Shown here in pieces: positions 21,294 to 30,203 of a stretch of 30,760 nt of DNA. Source of the DNA: Podochytrium sp. JEL0797. Its lineage: Eukaryota > Chytridiomycota > Chytridiomycetes > Chytridiales > Chytriomycetaceae. The notes below the pieces were generated by a model. The model was not told where the DNA came from. It saw only the letters and a program-made list of their open reading frames with translations, and ran no database searches. Numbering within the stretch: position 1 is the stretch's first letter; every line of letters starts with the position of its first letter. The position numbers were made by a program, and so were the translations under genes. The stretch spans positions 1-30,760 of the forward strand of contig JADGJG010000215.1 of NCBI GenBank assembly GCA_027596195.1, read 5' to 3'.

Positions 21294-22292
21294 ATGTCTT
21301 CAAACAGCTCAAACACCGCCATCGGGTTGGAAGAGCAGTTTCTCGCGATTGGGCTATTCTATGGTTCCATTTCGCAGATTGCCGCTGTCGGGTTGGCCAC
21401 CACTCTGTCTCGCAATTGGGGAAAGATGATGCCAATTCATTACATCATGGCGCTCGTCAACTTATTTTGTGCCGTGTATCCAATCGCCAGTGCCTGTGCG
21501 TTTATTTGGTGGCAAGGCGAATCAGATTGTTATTGGGCAGCGGTGGTTGTAAATCTCGCGTCACATTGGTTTTACATTTCGCTAGATTGCTTTTTAATGT
21601 ACAAGACGTGGGTCGTGAGTGGATATCGTGATGTTGTAAGGAATGGGGAAGGTATTTTGCTTGCAAATCGCCTAGTGTGGATGTTTTACGACCTCGCGAA
21701 GTCGGGAGGCGCGTATGACCCTCTTGGTCCTGTTGGATTTCAATGCACATGTAGGAAACTCTTTTATTTTTCCCGAGGTTATAACTTATTCTGAGCTTCT
21801 TTCCGATTAGATTATCAATTTCCTCTCACGGGTTTCGTGTACAATCTGTCTGACCTTGTCATCGACGTGTACTGTAGCTTGACGTGCCTCTACTTTTGTT
21901 GGCCTGCCCTCTTTGTCAGTTACGGCCAAACGGCTCAAGTCATTGTCAAGGAGAACATCCTCCGCTCCATTTGCATTGTTATTATCAATTCGTATTTCAT
22001 TTATTTTGGAACCACGAACGGGAGCCCGTTCGTTTATTATTTTCTTTGCTGGCTGCAAGCGCTGGTCTGCTGTATCGCATGCAACTCGGAATTCTTTTGG
22101 AAAGCGGAACGCGCAAAAGATTCTTCAAAGAATGAAATCGTGAGAGCGAATCTAGATTCTGGGAAGCATGTGAGTGGGTGGAGTTGGAATTTTAAAATGG
22201 GATCAGTGAGTGTAGGGAGGGAGAGTGGTGGTAGTGGTGGTGGTGGGGATTTGATCTCGCGCAATGTACGCGCGAAATCTATCATGAGATGA
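21294..22292 (+). CDS. Seven-helix receptor-like protein, copy 2
   Basis: Exon 1 (21294-21750) and exon 2 (21811-22292) are joined at a phase-1, 60-nt intron and encode 312 residues. Seven hydrophobic segments lie at about 16-37, 48-72, 83-108, 119-135, 155-187, 200-220 and 226-245. The N-terminus MSSNSSNT has two overlapping glycosylation sequons. A cysteine (DCYW, about 79) opens helix 3, and another (FQCT, about 151) lies in the loop before YQFPLTGFVYNLSD. The loop after helix 5 (SYGQTAQVIVKEN) is polar, and SEFFWKAER follows helix 7. The Ser/Gly-rich tail ends ISRNVRAKSIMR. I do not recognise an established family. The layout fits a G-protein-coupled-receptor-like protein with its N-terminus outside, which is inference. 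Neighbouring copies on the same strand show it arose by tandem duplication. Confidence 0.85.
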
Positions 22293-22330
22293 AAAATGGG
22301 ATTCAACGAGCCGAAACTCTGCGCTTAAAA

Positions 22331-22360
22331 GGTGGTTGGACAGTGACCAACGGCGCGTTT
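22331..22360 (+). repeat. Shared 3'-flank element after copy 2
   Basis: GGTGGTTGGACAGTGACCAA followed by CGGCGCGTTT matches the elements after copy 1 and after relic copy 5, with a few substitutions. It lies about 40 bp past the copy 2 stop codon. Confidence 0.45.
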
Positions 22361-22417
22361 TTTTTTTAGGAAACGGATGAAAGAGATCACTATCCATGCA
22401 AACGGTTCTAAAATTTT

Positions 22418-22440
22418 GTAAATCTCTTGTCCACACCCAC
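22418..22440 (+). promoter_or_regulatory. Conserved upstream element of pseudogene copy 3
   Basis: The element is identical to the copy 2 element over the core GTAAATCTCTTGTCCACACC and lies 35 bp before the former start codon of copy 3. Its survival beside a dead gene suggests recent inactivation. Confidence 0.5.
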
Positions 22441-22452
22441 CAACAACGCAAC

Positions 22453-22697
22453 ATCTCTTCAAACAGCTCAAACACCGACATCGGTTTGGAAGAGCAGTGT
22501 CTCGCGTTTGGGATCTTCTACAGCTACATTACGCAGATTTCCGCTGCCGGGTTGGTCACCACTCTGCGTCACTATTGGGGAAAGATGATGCCCATCGGTG
22601 CTGGTCAACATATTTTGTGCCGCGTATCAAATCACCAGTGCCTGCTCATTTTATATAATATATTCCTTTTACGACTTGGTGGGTCACTGGTCGGGAG
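22453..22697 (+). pseudogene. Seven-helix family copy 3, inactivated
   Basis: The sequence follows copies 2 and 4 closely from the start: ATCTCTTCAAACAGC replaces the usual ATG-TCT, so the start codon is lost (ATG to ATC). About 11 nt are missing after ATGATGCCCATC (near 22594), which shifts the frame. After TGCTCATTTTA the alignment jumps to a segment like TTTTACGAC-TGGTGG from the end of helix 4, so roughly 190 nt of the first exon are gone. Exon 2 is absent. The conserved part encodes a stretch like GLEEQCLAFGIFYS and TTLRHYWGKMMPI. It is a clear pseudogene lying between two intact copies. Confidence 0.8.
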
Positions 22698-22733
22698 CAG
22701 CAACTTTTCAAACAATCGTTTTTTGAGAATTTC

Positions 22734-22748
22734 GTAAATCTCTTGTGC
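22734..22748 (+). promoter_or_regulatory. Conserved upstream element of copy 4
   Basis: GTAAATCTCTTGTGC begins 37 bp before the copy 4 ATG and shares the core with copies 2, 3 and 7. Sequence between the element and the ATG is less conserved. Confidence 0.5.
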
Positions 22749-22770
22749 GCACCTGCACCGGCGGCCCAAC

Positions 22771-23773
22771 ATGTCTTCCAACAGCTCAAGCGCCATCATC
22801 GGTTTGGAAGAGCAGTTTCTCGCGTTTGGTATCTTCTACGGCTCCATTACACAGATTGCCGCTGCCGGGTTGGCAACCACTCTGCAACACTATTGGGGAA
22901 AGATGATGCCCATCCATTACATTATGGTGCTGGTCAACTTATTTTGTGCCGCGTATCAAATCACCAGTGCCTGCTCGTTTATTTGGTGGCAAGGCGAAGC
23001 AGATTGTTATTGGGGGCTGGTGGTTGTTAATGTCGCGTCGCACTTGTTTTATATTTCACTCGATTGCTTTTTGATGTACAAGACGTGGATCGTGAGTGGA
23101 TATCGTGATGTTGTGAGATATGGGGCGGGTGTTTTACTTGCAAATCGACTAGTGTGGATGTTTTACGACCTCGTGGAGTCGGGATGCACATGTCCTGATG
23201 GGGAATGTTCATGTATGAATATCATTTCTTTTCCCGCGGTTATTCTGAGCTTCTTTCCTATTAGATTATCAGTTTCCCCTCACGGGTTTCATGTACAATC
23301 TGTCCGACCTTATCATTGACGTGGCCTGTAGCTTGACGTGCCTCTACTTTTGTTGGTCTTCCCTCTTTGTCAGTTATGGTCAAATCGCTCGAATCATTGT
23401 GAAAGAAAATGTCCTCCGCTCTGTTTGCATCGTCATTATCAATTCGTACATCATGTATTATGGCACTACGAACGTGACCGCGTTTACGTATGATTTTCTC
23501 TTTTGGCTGCAAGCGTTCGTCTACTGTGTGGCGTGCAACTCGGAATTCTTTTGGAAAGCGGAACGCTCAAAAGATTCCACAAAGCATGAAGTTGTGAGAG
23601 CGAATCTAGAGTCGGGGAATCGTGAGAGTGCAGGAAATCGCACTTTCAAAAGGGATTCACTGAGTGCAGGTGGAAAGAGTGTTGGGGGTGGAGGTGGGCG
23701 TGATTCGATAATCAGCGATATACGCTCGAAATCTGTGGGTTTGGATTCACGACGATTATCTGGATTCAAGTGA
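22771..23773 (+). CDS. Seven-helix receptor-like protein, copy 4
   Basis: Exons 22771-23212 and 23265-23773, joined by a 52-nt phase-1 intron, encode 316 residues. It has the same seven-helix layout as copy 2, with MSSNSSSAI at the N-terminus, a helix-3 cysteine in EADCYW, KTWIVSGYRDVV in the second inner loop, and SEFFWKAER after helix 7. The loop before YQFPLTG is shortened and Cys-rich (SGCTCPDGECS) compared with SGGAYDPLGPVGFQC in copy 2. The last outer loop contains a sequon (TTNVT). The long cytosolic tail has FKRDSLS, a glycine run and a terminal SRRLSGFK with a classical R-R-x-S basophilic kinase pattern. Function is unknown; a surface receptor is the working hypothesis. Confidence 0.85.
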
Positions 23774-23948
23774 GGATGAGATGAAAATGGGGAGTAGGCG
23801 AGCGAACTCTCACCAGGGGTGTTTTTTGTTTCTTTCTATAGTTTTGTTATATTTTTGTTCTTCATAAACCCAAGCTACTAAGCATAATAGAGTCGTTCTT
23901 GTCAGACGCGGGAGCAATGTTATTCTAAAGTGAGGAAATATTTTTTCC

Positions 23949-24040
23949 ATTGCCGCTGCCGGGTTGGCCGCCACTCTGGGGAAAATGATGCCAATTCATT
24001 GCATTATGGTGCAATTTGTGCTGCGTATGAAATCACCAGT
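23949..24040 (+). pseudogene. Seven-helix family copy 5, small relic
   Basis: About 92 bp align to the helix 1-2 region of copy 4: ATTGCCGCTGCCGGGTTGGC, then ATGATGCCAATTCATTGCAT, then GCGTATGAAATCACCAGTG. Two deletions of about 10 nt each (after CCACTCTG and after ATTATGGTGC) disrupt the frame. No start codon, later helices or second exon remain. This is an old fragment of the array. Confidence 0.75.
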
Positions 24041-24067
24041 GGGTGGTGCGGGTAGACTTGGCGATGT

Positions 24068-24094
24068 GGGAGGGTGACCAAAGGTGCGTTTTAG
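24068..24094 (+). repeat. Shared 3'-flank element after relic copy 5
   Basis: GGGAGGGTGACCAAAGGTGC followed by GTTTTAG matches the elements downstream of copies 1 and 2. Here it lies only about 50 bp before the copy 6 start codon, so in this place it has become upstream sequence. Confidence 0.45.
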
Positions 24095-24140
24095 TTTTGA
24101 GATTTGCAAAGATTTTCATTGCGGTCCTCTTTCTCCATCC

Positions 24141-25064
24141 ATGTCCAACGGTTCCATCGCTTCCGTCCAGCACGACCAGCAATACTTGAGCCTTGGAATT
24201 GGGTTCGGCGTCGTGACTCAAATGGCTGTGGTTGGATTTACCGGCACGCTATACAATAACTGGAGCCGGGGCGTGCGGCCGATTCATTTGATCATGCTTT
24301 TTTTCAACGCATCTTGTGCCACGTATCAACTTTCTGCCGCTTGCTCGTTCTTTCTGTTTCGAGATTGGGAAGTGTGCGCTGTTGGCCAAATGTGGAGCAA
24401 CATTTCGTCACATGGCCTCTATCTCTCGTTCGATTGCTTTTTGATGTATAAGACGTGGATTGTGAGCAATTACAGTGATGGAGTGAGAAATCTGTCGTGT
24501 ATGCTGTTTATGCATCGAATGGCGTGGACGGTGTACGATGTTATCAAATCGGGTGGGAAATGGAATGCGGCTGCGATGCAATGTGAATGTTAGTATTTAC
24601 ATTCACTCACTTTTTCATAACTCACGATCAAAGGAACCTCTTCATCTCCCGTTTTAGATTATCAATTTCCACTTACGGGACTGATGTACAACCTCTGTGA
24701 CATTCTCATTGATGTGGCGTGTACCTCTGCATGCATTGCTTTTTGTTGGGAGTCTCTGCGCACAGATTTTGGGAAAGCTTCACAAGTCATTATACGCGAA
24801 AACGTGCTTCGTTCTTTTTGTGTTGTGATTATCAACGTGTATGGGCTTTACTCGACATATACCGCGACGGATCAGTTCTTAATTTATTTATTCTATTTGA
24901 TTCAGAGTTGGGTGTATTGCTTTGCATTGAATGCGGAGGTTTTTTGGAAGGCGGAGAGGGAGAGGGTGCACGAATTGACACGGGCGAATCCGATCGAGGC
25001 GCGGGTGAAAGCAGGAAAGGGATCTGTGGGCCAGCAGAAGGTGGTTGGATTGACGAGTATATGA
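24141..25064 (+). CDS. Seven-helix receptor-like protein, copy 6 (divergent)
   Basis: Exons 24141-24588 and 24658-25064 (69-nt phase-1 intron) encode 284 residues. It keeps the layout and landmark motifs (MSNGSIAS sequon, DCFLMYKTWIVS, QCE before YQFPLTGLMYNL, IIRENVLRSFCVVIINVYG, EVFWKAERERVHELTRAN) but differs widely from copies 2, 4 and 7 elsewhere. Helix 1 is followed by YNNW, also found in copy 8. The helix 3 cysteine is in EVCAVG. The tail is short and lacks the Gly/Ser-rich part. It lacks the GTAAATCTCTTGT upstream element. It probably represents an older branch of the family kept within the array. Confidence 0.85.
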
Positions 25065-25251
25065 AAGATTCTCATAAAATAAAGCTTGAATACATGTCCC
25101 AAATTACTCCGAGCGTCGAAGTACCGAAGTACCTCGGCACTTGATATTTTCTTCTTAGTATTAATAATAGCGAGTGGGAGAATAAATTAATAAGGCGGAT
25201 CAAGCAGTTTTAACTTCCGACTCAAAAAAACCCACCCCCCAAAACATCAAT

Positions 25252-25266
25252 GTAAATCTCTTGTGC
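25252..25266 (+). promoter_or_regulatory. Conserved upstream element of copy 7
   Basis: GTAAATCTCTTGTGC lies 51 bp before the copy 7 ATG, the same core as before copies 2, 3 and 4. Here the spacing is longer and the following sequence is unrelated, which makes the core the best conserved part. Confidence 0.5.
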
Positions 25267-25302
25267 AAATAAATCTCCCTATATTCGCAAAAGCAGCAAC
25301 AC

Positions 25303-26275
25303 ATGTCGTCAAACAGCTCAAATACCGACATCGGTTTGGAGGAGCAGTTTCTCGCGTTTGGGCTCTTTTATGGTTCAATTTCGCAGATTGCCGCCGCCGG
25401 ATTCGTCACCACTCTGTCCCACCACTGGCGAAAAATGATGCCAATTCATTATATTATGGTGCTGGTTAACCTATCTTGTGCCACGTATCAAATCACCAGT
25501 GCCTGTGCGTTTATTTGGTGGCAAGGCGAAGCAAATTGTTATTGGGGGCAGGTGGTTGTTAATGTCGCGTCGCACTTGTTTTACATTTCGCTGGATTGCT
25601 TTTTAATGTACAAGACGTGGATCGTGAGTGGATATCGCGATGTAGTGAGGAATGGGGCGGGTGTTTTGCTTGCAAATCGACTAGTGTGGATGTTTTACGA
25701 CGTTGTCAAGTCGGGGGGCCCGTATGATCCTCTTGCTCCTGTTGGACTACAATGCGCATGTGAGAAATATCGTTTTGATTTCTCGCAGTTTTTCTGAACT
25801 TCGTTTTGGATTAGATTATCAGTTTCCACTGACGGGCTTCGCGTACAACCTGTCCGACCTTATCATTGACGTGTGCTGTAGCTTGACGTGCCTCTGCTTT
25901 TGTTGGTCTGCCCTCTTTGTCAGTTATGGTCAAACCGCTCAAGTTATTGTCAAAGAAAACGTCCTCCGCTCTATTTGCATTGTTATTATTAATGTATATC
26001 TAATGTACTATGGCACCACAAACGGGACCCCGTTCATTTATGATTTTCTTTATTGGCTGCAAGCGCTGGTGTACTGTGTTGCGTGCAACTCGGAATTCTT
26101 TTGGAAAGCGGAGCGCTCGAAAGATTCGTCAAAGCATGAATTCGTGAGAGCAAATCTAGAGTCGCGAAAAAGTGGTCAAAGTGGAAAGAGCTCCAGAATT
26201 CGAAGCCTGAAATCTCTGTTGATGAATCGCTTCTCCAAGAGTGGTACTTCGCAAGTGGGCGCTCACCAGAAGTAG
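25303..26275 (+). CDS. Seven-helix receptor-like protein, copy 7
   Basis: Exons 25303-25759 and 25815-26275 (55-nt phase-1 intron) encode 305 residues. Up to helix 7 it is very close to copy 2 (MSSNSSNTDIGLEEQFLAFG, SHLFYISLDCFLMYKTWIVS, YQFPLTGFAYNLSDLIIDV, SEFFWKAERSKDSSKHEF). The outer-loop cysteine lies in GLQCA and the last outer loop has a sequon (TTNGT). The C-terminal tail has been replaced: after LESRKSG it is basic and Ser-rich (SSRIRSLKSLLMNRFSKSG) and does not match the RRxSGFK end of copies 1 and 4. This suggests that tails diverge faster than the membrane core. Confidence 0.85.
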
Positions 26276-26345
26276 GGAAGAGGAAAAGTCGCGTTTTTCT
26301 TGATTTTGAAAACGAAAACTATTTTATTCACATTTTTTTATATAA

Positions 26346-28132
26346 TCAATCGCGATACTTGTCCATAAACTTCTTATGAAACTTGCTCAAACTCTGCGCA
26401 AACTCGCCCATCAACTCCTCCTGTGCCAAAAACGAGCTCCTGAAATGCCATGTTCCTTCCTTCTGCAAGAACCCACTCCCAGGAACCACACACACGCCCG
26501 TCTCGTTCAACAAGTCGAGGCAGTACATTTCGTCCGGGGATCGGCCGAGCTTTTCGGCAGCGGCAATGGCGGCGCGGGGGAGCGTGATTGTGGGGAAGAG
26601 GTACATTGAGCCTTGGGCTGGGTTGCAGGACACGCCTTCTAGTTTGTTTAGGGCCGTAGAAAGTGTCTCAGCGCGACGCATGAGGGAGTCGTAAATATCG
26701 TCCATCTCTTGCACGTAAAGCGGGTATGATTCCGATCCTTGACGCGGCGGATTCGTCATGAGACCGACCATAATTTGTCCCGCAACAGGAGGACAGAGCG
26801 AGATGGAACACATTTTGTAGAATTGGGCCAGGATTTGAGGGTCCATGTTGGTACATTCAAAATATCCCCCGCGACGACCGCATTCGCCGATTGTTCCTTT
26901 GGAGATGGAGTGGAAGGAGATGAGTTCGACGTTGGAGTAGTCTGGACCCATGCTGGGGTAACAATGAACGAGGGGGGTTTAGAAACGAATTGGAGAATGG
27001 AGCGGCGTAAAATACAAACAAAAACTCACCTCTGAACCACCTTCTTGAACGAATGAAACGGCAACAATTCCGGCATATACACATTCGTCTGATACACTTC
27101 ATCTGCCAACAACACAAGCCTCTCCTTTTTGCAAAACGCCACAATCTCCTTCATATTCTCCCACCCAAGACACTGTCCCGTCGGGTTTCCAGGGTTAATA
27201 ATACACAACGCACGCACTTCGATGCCTTGTTTGCGTGCTTTCGTGATGCAACGTGTGAGTTCTGCGGTGCTGAGACCCCAGGAGTTGGATTCGTCGAGGA
27301 GGTAGTGGACGGGGGTGCCATTGTAGTTTGCAATGGAGGCAGAGTAGAGGGGGTATTGGGGGATGGGGATCATGATGCCGACTTTGGGGTGGGAGATGAG
27401 GGCGTTGAGGACGAGTTGGACGGCGGGGGAGGCGCTGGGGAAGTCGGGTGTGGGGTTAGAAGTTTTGGAGGGATGAAGAAGGGTGAGGTTTTCTTACCCA
27501 GCAGTCAAGAAGATGTGCTCTGGATTGGCAGGGAACCCATCTCGTGCTAAGAAATCAAAACAAACGCCGTTTAGAGTTCAAGTGCAACAATGACAAATGC
27601 AAAAGGCTGATCACGATAAGATCTCATTTCACCTTCAATGAACGCAGCCACCTCTTTCCTGATAGCAGGAACGCCCTGCGAATTTGAATACGCGCCCGTC
27701 GAACCGATCGTTGTCAAATACGAATTGGCTCGTTCGATTGCATCGGACGCAAACAATTGGGATGTGATGGGTTTGTTCTTTTCGGAAAGGAGGTCTGGGA
27801 AATCGACGAGGGCGGAGACTTGGCGGAAAAAGGTGATTGGCTTTTGGCCGAGTTGTTGCGGGTTTCCAATGTTGCAGTTGGTGATTCGGGTGAAGGGGAG
27901 ACTGCCAGGGTGGGAGATGAGTTGCTGGGAGGGGGTTTGTTAGTCTTTCGGTGTTGGTGGCGGACCATCTTTGGTGGCGTTTGTATATAAAAGGTGGGGT
28001 CGTTACCTTGCGCAATTCCTCAGCACGAATGGCAATTTCGCCACGTACGGCGTACTCGACTTCGAGGATGGTAGGAGAGATGGTCTTGAGGTTGAGGACC
28101 TTTGCCATTTTTGTGAGTACTTGTTTTCGCAT
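26346..28132 (-). CDS. ALT1: Alanine aminotransferase
   Basis: Exons 28132-28007, 27924-27633, 27546-27498, 27434-27030 and 26952-26346 encode 492 residues. The enzyme is a PLP-dependent class-I aminotransferase that interconverts alanine plus 2-oxoglutarate with pyruvate plus glutamate. Matches to the family include LEVEYAVRGEIAIRAEELRK, NIGNPQQLGQKPITFFRQV, GAYSNSQGVPAIRKEVAAFI, IPIPQYPLYSAS, INPGNPTGQ, LLADEVYQTNVY and FHSFKKVVQ. The PLP lysine is in SFHSISKGTIGECGRRGGY (about residue 309). CVVPGSGF and WHFRSSFL lie near the C-terminus. Introns are 63-86 nt. Two ATGs are possible starts: 28132 (MRKQ) or 28108 (MAKVLN, 484 aa). No mitochondrial presequence is obvious, so a cytosolic form is likely. 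The product links to GLT1 only through shared glutamate metabolism. Confidence 0.93.
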
Positions 28133-28212
28133 GTTTCTGGGCGAGTCATCCTTTTGAGTCACATGCTTTATTACAACCAATTTACAACAAGGGGCTGAGC
28201 AAACAACGGCAA

Positions 28213-29949
28213 TTAATCCCTTCTCCTATTTCTTTGACCGCCTCCACCGCCACCGCCGTTCCTCGGAAGCGACGCTGATCCATTCGCGAGCCGCGATGAG
28301 TCACCACCCCCAGCGCCAATTCCTGCCCGAGACCTTCCTTCAAGTGTATTTGCGCGTCCCGCAGCCTCATGGGTTCGTGTAGGCGTCCCACCTCTCGATG
28401 CATCCCCTCTTGCTGGAATTTCACCACCACGAGTCCTCCCCCCCGTTGGCGTGCTACCACCCGACTTTGCACCATTCCGAAAAGCTTCCGAAGCGTCTCC
28501 ACGACCGCTGGGTCTCGTGCGTTCGGTCGTGCCACCGCCACTCCTCCCTTCTGTTCCGAGATCAAACGGAGATTGGTATCCGGGTCTTGTTGCACCGCGT
28601 TGGGCGGATGGATCCGGCTTGGTTGGGTTCCTTTCGGCGCTAGCACCGATGCGGTTCTTGGTGGGTGGAGAGCGGTCGTCCAAGTCGAGATGGTTGTTGT
28701 TGTTGTTTCCGCGACGTTTGTTTCCGGAAGGAGTGTCGGCGTGGCGGGTGGCGGGTAATTTTCCGTAAGGTTTCTCGTCGAGTTCAAAGTCGGGGTTTCC
28801 CTTGACGTGGTGGCTGGCTCCGAAAAAGTACTGACCGAGCGCGAGGATAACGAACATGACAACGACCCAGCCGACGTACACCCCGACCCACATGATTCCC
28901 AACCCGTACGCCGTGATTCCCAGGTAAATATTGACGAGTGCCGCGAGCATAACGAGCCTGCCGATCCACCAATGCGCCTGATCGTACCACGGGATTCCGA
29001 TTCGATTCGGGTTGAAGAAATGGTTTGCAACGTATCCCAATGTGATTTGGAGTGGGAGGAAGGCGAAGGAAATGACGGTTCCAACGATTCCATGCGTGGA
29101 AGTGATGAAACGGGTTGATCCACTTGCGATTTGGAGCTCGATCGCAACGAGGCCCGCGATCGAGAGAATAAGAGGGCCTCCAATCATGCAGGCGACATGG
29201 ATCCTGTACCAGTTGTGACCGAGTCGTGCTTTGAGGTATCGCGCGACGAATACGCCGAGGAACGGAAACACGCCCCAGGCAAGGAACATGGTGATTCCGT
29301 GGATAAGTTTGAAGAGTTGCGAGTTGACACCAGTAGTGGTGCCGACGGTTGCGCCAACTTTGGTGAGGTCGAGGGAAAACGAGCCGAATGCGCCATCGTC
29401 ATGCTCTGCGATGGGGGATGCGGGGTCAGATGGGGTTGTTGGGGGAGTGCCGCTGACGGCGTAAATGACTGCACAATTTGAGTCAGAATCGATTCAAGAA
29501 GGAATCAAGGGAATCAACTCACAGCTTGTGGGTCCCGTGACCGAAACACCTCCCACTGGAATCGAAAATGCAAATTTCGCCTGAACGCCCGCAAGCGGCA
29601 CCGTACTAGCCGGAAACGGCACTTGCGACCAAGTTGGTTGTGTAGTGATCACTGTGGGCATAACGTGTCCGTGTGCACTGCGCTGCGACAGCACCACCTT
29701 GCCCTGATCCACCCACCCAACAAACATGTTCGCACCCGCCATTGAAAAGGATCCCAGACCCACGGCAATGTATCCGGTCTGCGTGGACTGCACGGCAATG
29801 GTGACCAGTTGTGTGGTCGCGTCTTTGGTCGCCGTGATGCCAAAGTCGCCGGCGGCACTGGCAAACGAAGCTACAGAAACACTGCCAGAAGTGGCATTGC
29901 TGCCAAGAACTCCGAGACAAGATGCGAGCACAAGGACGGCGAAACGCAT
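28213..29949 (-). CDS. DOMON-cytochrome b561 membrane protein
   Basis: Exons 29949-29523 and 29468-28213 (54-nt intron) encode 560 residues. A signal peptide (MRFAVLVLASCLGVLG) precedes a DOMON domain (about 20-140) of the cellobiose-dehydrogenase cytochrome type, with TGYIAVGLGSFSMAGANMFV; Met70 is a possible heme ligand. A cytochrome b561 core follows (about 195-360), with five hydrophobic segments and the expected histidines: KLIHGITMFLAW (199), YRIHVACM (233), TSTHGIVG (268) and YDQAHWWIGR (308). Such proteins move electrons across membranes, often for ferric reduction or lytic redox chemistry outside the cell. The ~200-residue C-terminal tail is Arg/Gly/Thr/Pro-rich and low in complexity (for example GRTRGGEIPARGD), which is long for this family. 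An ATG 11 codons upstream (29982) is possible, but the chosen start gives a clean signal peptide. The stop lies 80 bp upstream of the alanine aminotransferase start. Confidence 0.88.
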
Positions 29950-30203
29950 CAAAGAAGTGCAATTTGTTTGAGGAAAATTCAATTTCGTTTGGAATGGATG
30001 ATGACATCCAAAAATAGGTTCCTTGGCTCCATCCTTTTCCTTTCCTCCATTATCGTGAAAGAATCAGCTGAAATCGGTTTCTCGCAATCATCACACGAAG
30101 TCTGTCGCGCAATTCAAGGAAATTTCACTTTTCGTCAAAAACTGAAGAACGGGAGGAGAAGAGATTTACCAAGAGATTTTCACAGAAAACCGCGTTCTCG
30201 ACC
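29950..30203. promoter_or_regulatory. Divergent promoter region between the DOMON-b561 gene and copy 8
   Basis: These 254 bp separate two genes transcribed in opposite directions and must hold both promoters. I see no clear TATA box or known factor site, and not the GTAAATCTCTTGT element of copies 2, 3, 4 and 7. Confidence 0.4.

Larger units (their letters stand above)
23774..24140. other. Spacer between copies 4 and 6 holding a relic copy
   Basis: Apart from the relic at 23949-24040 and the 3'-flank element near 24068, this 367-bp spacer is A/T-rich and shows no open frame of note. Its start still resembles the copy 1 3' end (TGAGATGAAAATG), evidence that untranslated sequence was duplicated too. 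Confidence 0.5.

Noticed and set aside
21259..22748. Repeated upstream elements considered as a CRISPR-like array
   Set aside because: Spacing is one per gene and hundreds of bases apart, and the genome is eukaryotic with introns.
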